Assembly (NCBI GenBank): GCA_003244035.1
Contig: QHBV01000052.1
Coordinates: 1 to 12,653 of the forward strand
From: Solirubrobacterales bacterium
GTDB lineage: Bacteria; Actinomycetota; Thermoleophilia; Solirubrobacterales; Solirubrobacteraceae
DNA length: 12,653 nt
Reading direction: 5' to 3'
Under the pieces are notes generated by a model that saw only the letters and a list, made by a program, of their open reading frames with translations, searched no databases and had not been told where the DNA came from. Below, one piece after another: positions 1-6,597 of this stretch. The position numbers and the translations under genes are program-made. The stretch's first letter is position 1. Each line of letters begins with the position of its first letter.

Positions 1-1
1 G

Positions 2-517
2 AGCGCGAAGGCGCTCGCGGCGGACCGCTCCGCGGCCGCCGCCCACGAGGCGGCGCGTTGCGGCGTGCTCGTGAGCCTCGGCGGTGACGTCGCGCTCGCC
101 GGCCCGGCGCCCGCGGGAGGGTGGTCCGTGCGGGTCACCGACGACCATCGCGCCGGCGTCGATGCTCCGGGCCAGTGGATCACGCTTCGCGGCGGAGGTT
201 TGGCCAGCTCCAGCACCACCGTGCGCCGCTGGCAGACTGAATCGGGACCGGCGCACCACCTCCTCGATCCCGCCACCGGCCGTCCCGCTCCGGTGCACTG
301 GCGGACGGCGAGCGTCGCCGCCGCATCCTGCCTGGATGCCAACATCGCCAGCACCGCGGCGATCGTGCGCGGCGAGCGGGCGGTCGCCTGGCTGGAGTCG
401 CTCGGGTTGCCGAGCCGGCTCGTGCGGGCGGATGGCGCAGTTGCCCACCTCGCCGGGTGGCCCTCGGCGAGCGAGGACCTGGTGCCCGTTCAGGCGGACT
501 GCGAGGCGCTTGCATGA
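2..517 (+). CDS. apbE: FAD:protein FMN transferase (ApbE family), C-terminal part, 5' end outside window
   Basis: The frame is open from base 2 and the start lies upstream, so 171 C-terminal residues are visible. Family motifs seen: KALAADR followed by LVSLGGDVALAG (residues about 3-34 of the fragment), HHLLDPATGRPAP, and CLDANIASTAAIV, where the Asp and Ser/Thr belong to the Mg2+-binding segment of ApbE proteins. ApbE enzymes move FMN from FAD onto a Ser/Thr of extracytosolic target proteins such as NqrC, RnfG and FMN_bind proteins. The stop codon overlaps the next start (ATGA), so it is co-translated with the ferric-reductase-like gene. This indicates that the operon includes or serves a covalently flavinylated protein, whose gene could be just upstream. 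Family assignment is firm; the actual target is inference. Confidence 0.9.
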   Translation, partial: SAKALAADRSAAAAHEAARCGVLVSLGGDVALAGPAPAGGWSVRVTDDHRAGVDAPGQWITLRGGGLASSSTTVRRWQTESGPAHHLLDPATGRPAPVHWRTASVAAASCLDANIASTAAIVRGERAVAWLESLGLPSRLVRADGAVAHLAGWPSASEDLVPVQADCEALA

Positions 518-1659
518 CCATGGTCGCGGCCGCCGGTCCCAGCGCCTACTGGTATCTCGCGCGCGGCACGGGCGTCGTCTCGCTGCTGCTGCTGACCGCG
601 AGCGTCGTCCTCGGCGTACTCGGATCGCTGCGCTTCGCCGCCCCGCGCTGGCCGCGGTTCGCGATCGACTCACTGCACCGTGATGTTTCGCTGCTCGTGC
701 TCGTGTTGCTCGGCGCACACATCGCCACGAGCGTGCTCGACAGCTTCGCGCCGATCCGGCTCGTGGACGCGGTGATCCCATTCACCTCCAGCTACCGGCC
801 GCTGTGGATCGGGCTCGGCGCGGTTTCGTTCGACCTCCTGATCGCGCTGGTGGTCACCAGCCTGGCGCGGCGGCGGCTCGGATACGGCGCGTGGCGGGCG
901 GTCCACTGGCTGGCGTATGCGAGCTGGCCGGTGGCTGTGCTCCATGGACTCGGGACAGGCAGCGACACGAAGGTCTGGTGGATGCTCGCGATTACGTTCG
1001 CATGCCTGGCCGCCGTCCTGATTGCTGTCGGGGTTCGGATCGCCCGCGCCGGTCCTGTGCCCGAGGGCGTACGCGCGCCGGCGATCGCCTTGGCGATCGC
1101 AACGCCGATCGGCCTCGCGATCTTCACCCTGGCGGGCCCTTTGCAGCCGGGGTGGGCGCGCCGCGCGGGGACGCCGCCGACGCTGATCACGGGGTCCGCT
1201 GCGCGCGCTTCGGCCGCGACCCCCGCGTCGGCGCCGGCTGGGGGGACCGCGCCGGCGACGAGCCCGGCGCCCGCGACGAGCACCGGGACCCTGAAGGCGC
1301 CATTCTCCGCGCGCCTTTCCGGGAGAGTCACGCAGAAGTCCGAGCCGGGGGGGGCGATCGTCGACCTCGCGCTCCGCCTCAGCGGCGGCGCTCACGGGAG
1401 GCTGCGCGTGCGGATGGGCGGAACCCCACTCAACGGCGGCGGTCTGACGATGACCGGCAGCCAGGTTGACCTGGCTGCCACCGGGCTGTCATCGGTGATG
1501 GAGGGCCAGATCCTCTCGCTCAACGGCCAGCAATTCGCGGCGCGTGTCACGGGCGCGTCCGGCTCGGAGCTCAACCTTCGCGGCGAGTTGCACATCGACA
1601 ATCAAACCGGAGGGGTGACCGGAACGTTGTCGGCGAGCTCAGTAGGGGGTGGAGAATGA
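514..1659 (+). CDS. Ferric-reductase-like transmembrane heme protein with extra C-terminal domain
   Basis: The protein has 381 residues. The ATG at 514 is chosen because it overlaps the apbE stop as ATGA and has GAGG 7 bases upstream; starts further upstream would run deep into apbE. Residues about 12-210 contain six hydrophobic segments of the ferric_reduct/YedZ type. Two His pairs, H55/H69 and H131/H144, have spacing (14 and 13) suited to two stacked b-type hemes. A Pro/Ala/Thr/Ser-rich linker (about 225-262) leads to a polar, beta-rich domain of about 120 residues (262-381) that I do not recognise. There is no FAD/NAD(P)H-binding reductase domain, so electrons must come from a separate protein, plausibly the NuoF-like product of the next gene. 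Role inferred: transmembrane electron transfer to an extracytosolic acceptor. The C-terminal domain holds TGAS at 346-349 and an eight-G tract in its coding DNA (1347-1354). Confidence 0.85.
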   Translation: MTMVAAAGPSAYWYLARGTGVVSLLLLTASVVLGVLGSLRFAAPRWPRFAIDSLHRDVSLLVLVLLGAHIATSVLDSFAPIRLVDAVIPFTSSYRPLWIGLGAVSFDLLIALVVTSLARRRLGYGAWRAVHWLAYASWPVAVLHGLGTGSDTKVWWMLAITFACLAAVLIAVGVRIARAGPVPEGVRAPAIALAIATPIGLAIFTLAGPLQPGWARRAGTPPTLITGSAARASAATPASAPAGGTAPATSPAPATSTGTLKAPFSARLSGRVTQKSEPGGAIVDLALRLSGGAHGRLRVRMGGTPLNGGGLTMTGSQVDLAATGLSSVMEGQILSLNGQQFAARVTGASGSELNLRGELHIDNQTGGVTGTLSASSVGGGE

Positions 1660-3008
1660 TGAGCGCGCTCAGCGCCGGTCCTTCCGGTCTACCGCGCCTG
1701 CTCGTCGGACTTGACCAGCTGGATCACTCGTCCGCACGCGACGGCGCGGGCGTCCCGATGACGCTCGCCGAGCACGAGCGCGTTCACGGCCCACTGCCTC
1801 GGCCTGCTCCGCTGCAGCTGGTCGAGGCGGTGCAGCGCAGCGGCCTGCGCGGCCGCGGGGGCGCTGACTTCCCCACCGCTGTCAAGCTGCGATCGCTGGT
1901 CGAGGGCGTCGGCGGTGGCACCATCGTGGTCAACGGCAGCGAGACCGAGCCGGCGAGCGCCAAGGACCGGCTGCTGCTCTCACGCCTCCCGCACCTGGTG
2001 CTCGACGGCGCCGTGCTGGCCGCCAGGGCGGTCGGCGCGCGCGAGGTGATCGTCAAGGTCAGCGACGACGCGCTGGCATCGCTGCGCGCGCTCGAAAGCG
2101 CGATCTCGGTCCGCTCCGGTGACGGCCCCACGATCCAGCTGACCGGTGGCCCGACCGGATACGTCACGGGCGAGGAGACGGCAGTGATCCACCACCTGGA
2201 CGGCGGGCCGCCGGCGCCCATGTTCGTGCCGCCGCGGCCGTTCGAGCGCGGCTACCGGGGGCGGCCGACCCTCGTGCAGAATCCCGAGACGCTGGCCCAG
2301 GTCGCCCTCGTCGCCCGCTACGGCGAACGTTGGTACCGAGAGCTCGGCACCAGCGCGGACCCCGGCTCCGCGCTGGTCACGATCTCCGGCGCGGTCGCCG
2401 CTCCCGGCGTCTACGAGCTCGCGTTCGGGACGCCGATGACCGATCTGCTGGAGGCCGCCGGCGGTTCGACCGAGCCGCTCCAGGCGCTGCTGATTGGCGG
2501 TTACTTCGGGACGTGGGTCGACTCCTCGCGCGCCATGCGCCTACGCCTGGCCCGCGAGGACCTGCGTTCGGTCGGCTGCTCGCTCGGCTCTGGCGTGCTG
2601 ATCGCGCTGGGTGAGAGCGCGTGTGGGCTGCACGAGAGCGCGCGGGTGATCGAGTACCTCGCCGCCCAATCCTCCGGGCAGTGCGGGCCGTGCGTCCACG
2701 GCCTGCGGGCGATCGCCGACGGCGTCGGGGCGCTGGCCAGCGGGAGCGCCGGCGAGCGTGAGCGCGAACGCGTGCTCCGGTGGGCCGCCGAGGTGCGCGG
2801 CCGCGGTGCCTGCCACCACCCCGACGGGGCCTCGAGGTTCGTCGAGAGCGCGCTCGCAGTGTTCGGCGCGGAGATCGAATCGCACCGGGCCGGAACCTGT
2901 CACTCGGCCTCGGCGGGGCTGCCGCTGCCCACGCCGGGGCTGCCGCGGCCCAGCGGCGCCGTTGGACTCGCTGTCGCCCCCCGTGCCGGCCGGCGCAGGC
3001 GCCGATGA
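1656..3008 (+). CDS. NuoF/RnfC-like flavin and iron-sulfur protein (SLBB-type)
   Basis: The protein has 450 residues; the ATG at 1656 overlaps the preceding stop (ATGA), with a GGGGGTGGAG stretch just before it. Complex I subunit F motifs appear in order: SGLRGRGGADFPTAVK (62-77) and NGSETEPASAKDR (93-105) for the flavin site, GYVTGEETA (168-176) for the nucleotide/flavin site, RGRPTLVQNPETLAQV (201-216), an SLBB-like segment (about 239-285), and a C-terminal Fe-S region with C343, C346 and C386. The usual SCGxCxPC reads SSGQCGPC here, so the first Cys is Ser340. No transmembrane segment is seen and the tail is Arg-rich. It probably works in the cytosol, passing electrons between NAD(P)H or the downstream ferredoxin and the heme membrane protein. 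It is shorter and more divergent than true NuoF and has no NuoE/NuoG neighbours, so it is not part of complex I. The direction of electron flow cannot be read from sequence. Confidence 0.85.
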   Translation: MMSALSAGPSGLPRLLVGLDQLDHSSARDGAGVPMTLAEHERVHGPLPRPAPLQLVEAVQRSGLRGRGGADFPTAVKLRSLVEGVGGGTIVVNGSETEPASAKDRLLLSRLPHLVLDGAVLAARAVGAREVIVKVSDDALASLRALESAISVRSGDGPTIQLTGGPTGYVTGEETAVIHHLDGGPPAPMFVPPRPFERGYRGRPTLVQNPETLAQVALVARYGERWYRELGTSADPGSALVTISGAVAAPGVYELAFGTPMTDLLEAAGGSTEPLQALLIGGYFGTWVDSSRAMRLRLAREDLRSVGCSLGSGVLIALGESACGLHESARVIEYLAAQSSGQCGPCVHGLRAIADGVGALASGSAGERERERVLRWAAEVRGRGACHHPDGASRFVESALAVFGAEIESHRAGTCHSASAGLPLPTPGLPRPSGAVGLAVAPRAGRRRRR

Positions 3009-3214
3009 GCGCTCGGCTGCGCGTCAACCCGATCATGTGTGAAGCGCACGGCCTGTGCGCCGAGCTGCTCCCCGAGCTGATCCGGCTCGACGATTGGGGC
3101 TACCCGATCATCGACGAAGCTGCGGTTCCGTCCGAGCTGCTCGGGCTCGCGCGCAAGGCCGCGGACGCCTGCCCGACGCTGGCGCTGCTGCTCGACGAGG
3201 ACGGCAGTCGCTGA
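3005..3214 (+). CDS. Small ferredoxin, [3Fe-4S] type with CxxHxxC...CP motif
   Basis: The protein has 69 residues. The ATG at 3005 overlaps the previous stop (ATGA), with AGG 5 bases upstream; the reading frame extends further upstream but only inside the NuoF-like gene. Cluster residues are C12, C18 and C56-P57, with H15 in the place where [4Fe-4S] ferredoxins have a Cys (C-E-A-H-G-L-C). This CxxHxxC(x)nCP pattern is known from actinobacterial ferredoxins, many of which serve cytochromes P450. No P450 gene is visible here. Translational coupling to the NuoF-like gene suggests that it is the electron partner of that protein or of the membrane complex. The surface is acidic, as usual for ferredoxins. 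Confidence 0.9.
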   Translation: MSARLRVNPIMCEAHGLCAELLPELIRLDDWGYPIIDEAAVPSELLGLARKAADACPTLALLLDEDGSR

Positions 3215-3269
3215 GGCGCTTTCGCGTGCCGCTGCCCACGCTTGGATTCAGGCTTGGGTTCGCCGAGTG

Positions 3270-3305
3270 TGGGGCATTTCTCGCGTAGTCATCGAAAATG
3301 CCCCA
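3270..3305. terminator. Hairpin between convergent ferredoxin and GNAT genes
   Basis: The perfect 10-bp arms TGGGGCATTT (3270-3279) and AAATGCCCCA (3296-3305) can be extended inward by TCG/CGA with one bulged base, leaving a loop of about 9 bases. It lies 55 bases after the ferredoxin stop and 20 bases beyond the GNAT stop on the other strand. There is no T run on either side, so a bidirectional terminator is likely but not certain. The rest of 3215-3324 shows nothing else. Confidence 0.55.
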
Positions 3306-3324
3306 AGTTCCCAGGAAGCAGCGG

Positions 3325-4065
3325 CTACGAGCCCTCCAAGCGCGCCGGCGGACCAGGCTCGACCGGCTCACGGTCGGCCGGCGCTGCAAGCGCCAGTTGC
3401 CACCAGCCTACGTCCCGCCACGCGCCGGCCTTGAACCCGATCCGGCGATAGACCCCCACCGGCATGAACCCGAGCGACTCGTGCAGCGCGACGCTGGCGT
3501 CGTTGGGCAGCGTGATCCCGGCACACGCGACGAGGAGCCCCTGCCGGAGGAGCAGTCCCAGCAGCGCCCGGTACAGCGCCCGCCCCACCCCGCGTCGGCG
3601 CTGGCCGGCGTGCACGTAGACGCTCACATCGGCGGCCCAGCGGTAGGCGGCGCGCTGGCGATGGGGCCCGGCATAGGCGAAGCCGATGATCGCGGCTGCG
3701 TCATCTGGGTCGGCCGGCGTGCCCTCGGCCACTAGCCACGGATGCGTCAGTGAGATCCGCGCGATCCGCCGCGCAAGCTCGTCCGCGTCCGGTGCGTAGC
3801 GCTCGAACGAGACTGCGCTGTCGCGCACGAACGGCGCATAGATCGCCGCGCAGGGACCCGCGTCCCAATCGGCGTCGGCGTGGCGGATCAGCAGCGCTGT
3901 GCTCCCAATGGTGGCGAGACTACCCGTCTGGAAGACTCTCGCGAGCGTGACGCGATGAGGCTGCGGACCGATGCGCACGAGTGCGGGCGCGCGCTGCCGT
4001 TGACGCGGCTCGAGCGCCAGGCCCAGTCCGTGGGCGCGGGCGATGAACGCCCGGATCCGATTCAC
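3325..4065 (-). CDS. GNAT-family N-acetyltransferase, phosphinothricin acetyltransferase-like; start uncertain
   Basis: The conserved domain runs from about ALLIRHADADW (near 3895) to the end. It has the PAT-like segments AAIYAPFVRDSAVSFE, the acetyl-CoA pyrophosphate-binding loop QRRRGVGRAL, AGITLPNDASVALHESLGF, and a C-terminal GxYRRIGFKxGAWRDVGWWQ. Such enzymes acetylate small amines or amino-acid-like compounds, including phosphinothricin and methionine sulfoximine; the substrate is unknown here. The GTG at 4065 is given because GGGGGA lies 8 bases upstream, but it adds about 57 residues not typical of the family. Alternatives are GTG at 3978, without a clear ribosome site, or CTG at 3894, preceded by GGGAG at 7 bases, which gives a family-like 189 residues. 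There is no ATG, GTG or TTG between 3978 and the domain. It is a single gene, convergent with the redox operon and divergent from the YihY gene. Confidence 0.8.
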   Translation of the reverse strand: MNRIRAFIARAHGLGLALEPRQRQRAPALVRIGPQPHRVTLARVFQTGSLATIGSTALLIRHADADWDAGPCAAIYAPFVRDSAVSFERYAPDADELARRIARISLTHPWLVAEGTPADPDDAAAIIGFAYAGPHRQRAAYRWAADVSVYVHAGQRRRGVGRALYRALLGLLLRQGLLVACAGITLPNDASVALHESLGFMPVGVYRRIGFKAGAWRDVGWWQLALAAPADREPVEPGPPARLEGS

Positions 4066-4080
4066 AGGTAACGTCCCCCG

Positions 4081-5010
4081 ATGGCCCTGCGGCGGGTTGC
4101 ATCGGCACGGCCGCCGCCCGGCGGCGCGGCTCGCGCACGCGGGCACGGCCTCCAGATGGGGCTGCGGGCAGGCGAGCTGTGGCGGGCACTGCTCGACGGC
4201 TTCGAGCAGCACGACCTGCTGACGTACTCGAGCGCAATCGCGTTTCAGATCCTGACGGCGGTGGTTCCGTTCGTCATGTCGATGCTCGCGCTGGCCGGAC
4301 TCCTGCACATGGGCTCCGTCTGGCAGCACCATGTCGCTCCCGAGATTCGCACGCATGTCTCACATGCTGTGTTCAGCGTCATCTCGAGCGCCGTCGACAA
4401 GGCGCTCTCGGGTAGACAGTTGCTGTGGGCAACCGGCGGTGGCGCACTCGCCGCATGGCAGGTCTCCGGCGCCGTGCGGGCGGTCATGGGAGCATTCGAT
4501 CGGATCTACGGAGCAGACGCCGAGCGATCGTTCCCAAGGCGCTATTTGATCTCGTTCGTGCTTGCGATCACGACGGGGGGGTGCTTCATCCTGGCCACGC
4601 TGTGTCTCGTGCTGGCGCCGTTCTTCACCAAGCACCATCCCGGCGTGGCCTGGGAGGTATTCGCGTTCTGCGTGCGGTGGGTCCTGGCGATCGGTTTTCT
4701 GTCACTCGCGGTCGGCCTCTTGGTCCACGTCGCGCCGGCTGGCGCCCAGTCGCTGCCCTGGCTCAGTCTCGGGACGACGATCGTGATCGTGTGGTGGGTG
4801 GTCGTTTCGGTTGGCTTCTACTTCTACCTGACAGGCCTGGCGTCGTACGGGTCGGTGTTCGGAAGCCTCGCATCGGTGATCGTGGTGCTGGCCTATCTCT
4901 ACGTATCCACGACCGCGTTCCTGTTCGGCGCCCAACTCGACGCGATCATTCGCGCCCAGGCCACCGGAACTCTGTCCGGAGTCGAGCCCAGACCCTCGCA
5001 GCGCTCCTGA
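4081..5010 (+). CDS. YihY/BrkB-family integral membrane protein
   Basis: The protein has up to 309 residues. Family signatures are a soluble N-terminal segment FEQHDLLTYSSAIAFQILTAVVP (41-63) entering the first membrane helix, and the C-terminal YGSVFGSLASVIVVLAYLYVST (256-277) with LFGAQLDAII. About six hydrophobic helices are visible, near 52-75, 113-135, 155-180, 195-217, 228-250 and 261-285. The family was once mislabelled ribonuclease BN; its true function is unsettled (envelope or transport roles are proposed). The first ATG at 4081 gives a basic, Pro/Arg-rich leader. The ATG at 4156 (M26, MGLRAGELW) fits the family start better; neither has a convincing ribosome site. It is a lone gene facing the aldehyde dehydrogenase operon. 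Confidence 0.85.
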   Translation: MALRRVASARPPPGGAARARGHGLQMGLRAGELWRALLDGFEQHDLLTYSSAIAFQILTAVVPFVMSMLALAGLLHMGSVWQHHVAPEIRTHVSHAVFSVISSAVDKALSGRQLLWATGGGALAAWQVSGAVRAVMGAFDRIYGADAERSFPRRYLISFVLAITTGGCFILATLCLVLAPFFTKHHPGVAWEVFAFCVRWVLAIGFLSLAVGLLVHVAPAGAQSLPWLSLGTTIVIVWWVVVSVGFYFYLTGLASYGSVFGSLASVIVVLAYLYVSTTAFLFGAQLDAIIRAQATGTLSGVEPRPSQRS

Positions 5011-5032
5011 GCCGAGGGATGGCTCACTCGGC
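5008..5032. terminator. Possible hairpin between convergent YihY and ALDH genes
   Basis: Two competing 6-bp stems share bases: TGAGCC (5008-5013) with GGCTCA (5021-5026), and GCCGAG (5011-5016) with CTCGGC (5027-5032). There is no T run. The position at the convergent end of two genes (5010 and 5062) favours a weak bidirectional terminator. The remaining bases up to 5061 show nothing further. Confidence 0.35.
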
Positions 5033-5061
5033 GCGGTGCCTGGCCTGCTGGACGCCGCTCA

Positions 5062-6597
5062 CTACCCGCGCTCACCACGCCCGTACAGCAGCTTCAGCGC
5101 TCCCAGCAGCAACTTGCCGTGCCACGCGCGGAGCGGGAAGAAGTAGAGATCCTTCTTGGGTGCGAACCGGGTCAGCAGAATCGTCTGGCGGCGGGCGTAC
5201 TTGCGGATTCCGTCGGGACCGTGGCGCGTCCCGATGCCCGAGTCCTTCCAGCCGCCCATCGGCGCCTCGAGCGCGAGATAGTTGGCGTTGCAGTCGTTGA
5301 CCACGACGGCGCCCGCCTGAATCCGCCGCGCGACCCGCTCGCCCTTGGCGAGGTCCTTGGTGAAGACCGAGGCCTGCAACCCGTAGGGCGAGTCGTTGGC
5401 GAGCCGGATCGCCTCCTCGGCGTCGGCCACCTTCATGATCGGGAGCGTCGGGCCGAAGGTCTCCTCGCGCATGCACTGCATCGAGTGGTCCACGCCGGCG
5501 AGCACTGTCGGCTCGAAGAACGCGGGGCCGTCCTGGCCCCGGTGGCCCCCCGCGAGGACGCGCGCCCCCCTCTGCACAGCATCGGTGACGTGCGCCTGGA
5601 CGATCTCGGCCTGCGGAAGATTGATGAACGAGCCGACGTCAACCGAGCCGAAGCCACCCGGGGCGCCCTGGCGAAGCGCGTGCGCCTGCTCGGCCACGAG
5701 CGCGAGGAAGCGGTCATAGATCGGCTCCTCGACGTACACGCGCTCGACCGAGATGCACGTCTGGCCGCCGTTCTGCATAGACCAGAAGACCGCCGCGTTG
5801 GCGGCGCGCTCGAGGTCTGCGTCGGCGAGCACGATCATCGGGTCCTTACCGCCGAGCTCGAGCGAGACCGGCGTGAGCGTTCTGGCGGCGCGCTCCATTA
5901 CCTGTTTGCCGGTTTCGGTGGAGCCTGTGAACATGATGAAGTCGACCACGTCGACTAGCTCGCCGCCGAGCGGGCCGCGGGCGACGAGCACCTGGAAGAC
6001 GTGCTCGGGGATCCCGCAGGCATGGAGCCCCTCCTCGATCAGCAGCGAGGTCAGCGGTGTGACGCTCGAGGGCTTGACGATCACCGCGTTGCCGGCAGCG
6101 AGCGCTGGGATCGCGTCGCCGACGGTGTTCGTGAACGGGTAGTTCCAGGGCCCGATCACCCCGACCAGCCCGACCGGCTCATAGCGGACGATCAGCTTGC
6201 GGCCGAGCAGGAACGGCGAACTCGTCCTGACCCTCTCGTCGGCCAGATACTTGCGCGCGCTCTTGGCCCAGAAGCCGAACGCGCCGGCGGCGTAGCCGAG
6301 CTCGGCCAGCACCGCGTCCTCGCGGGTCTTGCCCGTCTCGGAGACGAGCGTGTCGAGGAACCGATCGCCGTTGTCGAGCACCCATTTCTGCATTCGGCGC
6401 AGCACCTTCGCGCGGCCGTCGAAGCCGATTGCCTGCCACGCGGGCTGCGCGCGCCGGCCCCGCGCGGCCATCTCGGCCAGCTGCTCGGACGTGTGCGCGG
6501 CTAGTGTCGTGAGCACCGCGCCGGTGGCGGGGTTCTCGACTACTATCGAGGCCGCCGACGAGGATTGCTGGGCCTGTTGCACGGTCGTCGCCATCAC
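5062..6597 (-). CDS. NAD(P)+-dependent aldehyde dehydrogenase, GabD2/succinate-semialdehyde dehydrogenase-like
   Basis: The protein has 511 residues, full length for the ALDH superfamily. Visible are PWNYPF (150-155, including the oxyanion Asn), VKPSSVTP (cofactor ribose region; Ser rather than Glu at the specificity position leaves NADP+ possible), FTGSTETG (223-230), LELGGKDP with general base E247, GGQTC with nucleophile C281, and EETFGP with E379. It oxidises an aldehyde to the acid. Resemblance to actinobacterial GabD2-like enzymes is by motif memory, so the substrate is open. The tail (about 474-511) is hydrophobic and basic. The start GTG at 6597 overlaps the thiolase stop (GTGA) and has AGGAAGG 7 bases upstream; ATG at 6594 is the alternative. 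It is the last gene of the TetR-thiolase-ALDH operon. Confidence 0.9.
   Translation of the reverse strand: MMATTVQQAQQSSSAASIVVENPATGAVLTTLAAHTSEQLAEMAARGRRAQPAWQAIGFDGRAKVLRRMQKWVLDNGDRFLDTLVSETGKTREDAVLAELGYAAGAFGFWAKSARKYLADERVRTSSPFLLGRKLIVRYEPVGLVGVIGPWNYPFTNTVGDAIPALAAGNAVIVKPSSVTPLTSLLIEEGLHACGIPEHVFQVLVARGPLGGELVDVVDFIMFTGSTETGKQVMERAARTLTPVSLELGGKDPMIVLADADLERAANAAVFWSMQNGGQTCISVERVYVEEPIYDRFLALVAEQAHALRQGAPGGFGSVDVGSFINLPQAEIVQAHVTDAVQRGARVLAGGHRGQDGPAFFEPTVLAGVDHSMQCMREETFGPTLPIMKVADAEEAIRLANDSPYGLQASVFTKDLAKGERVARRIQAGAVVVNDCNANYLALEAPMGGWKDSGIGTRHGPDGIRKYARRQTILLTRFAPKKDLYFFPLRAWHGKLLLGALKLLYGRGERG

Noticed and set aside
670..1395. A long - strand open frame opposite the ferric-reductase-like gene
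   Set aside because: Arg-rich composition with no hydrophobic or domain pattern; a shadow of the membrane protein gene.
1656..3008. Calling the NuoF-like gene part of complex I (nuoF)
   Set aside because: No nuoE or nuoG neighbours, shorter and divergent Cys motif, and tight linkage to apbE and a heme protein instead.
2377..3036. A - strand frame of 219 codons opposite the NuoF-like gene
   Set aside because: Extremely Arg/Pro-rich, as expected from reading GC-rich DNA backwards; no motif.
4066..4356. Extension of the GNAT frame back to an ATG at 4356
   Set aside because: It would run about 275 bases inside the YihY gene on the other strand and has no resemblance to GNAT sequences.
5119..5958. 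A long + strand open frame opposite the aldehyde dehydrogenase
   Set aside because: Antisense shadow; the ALDH frame carries all catalytic motifs and this one has none.
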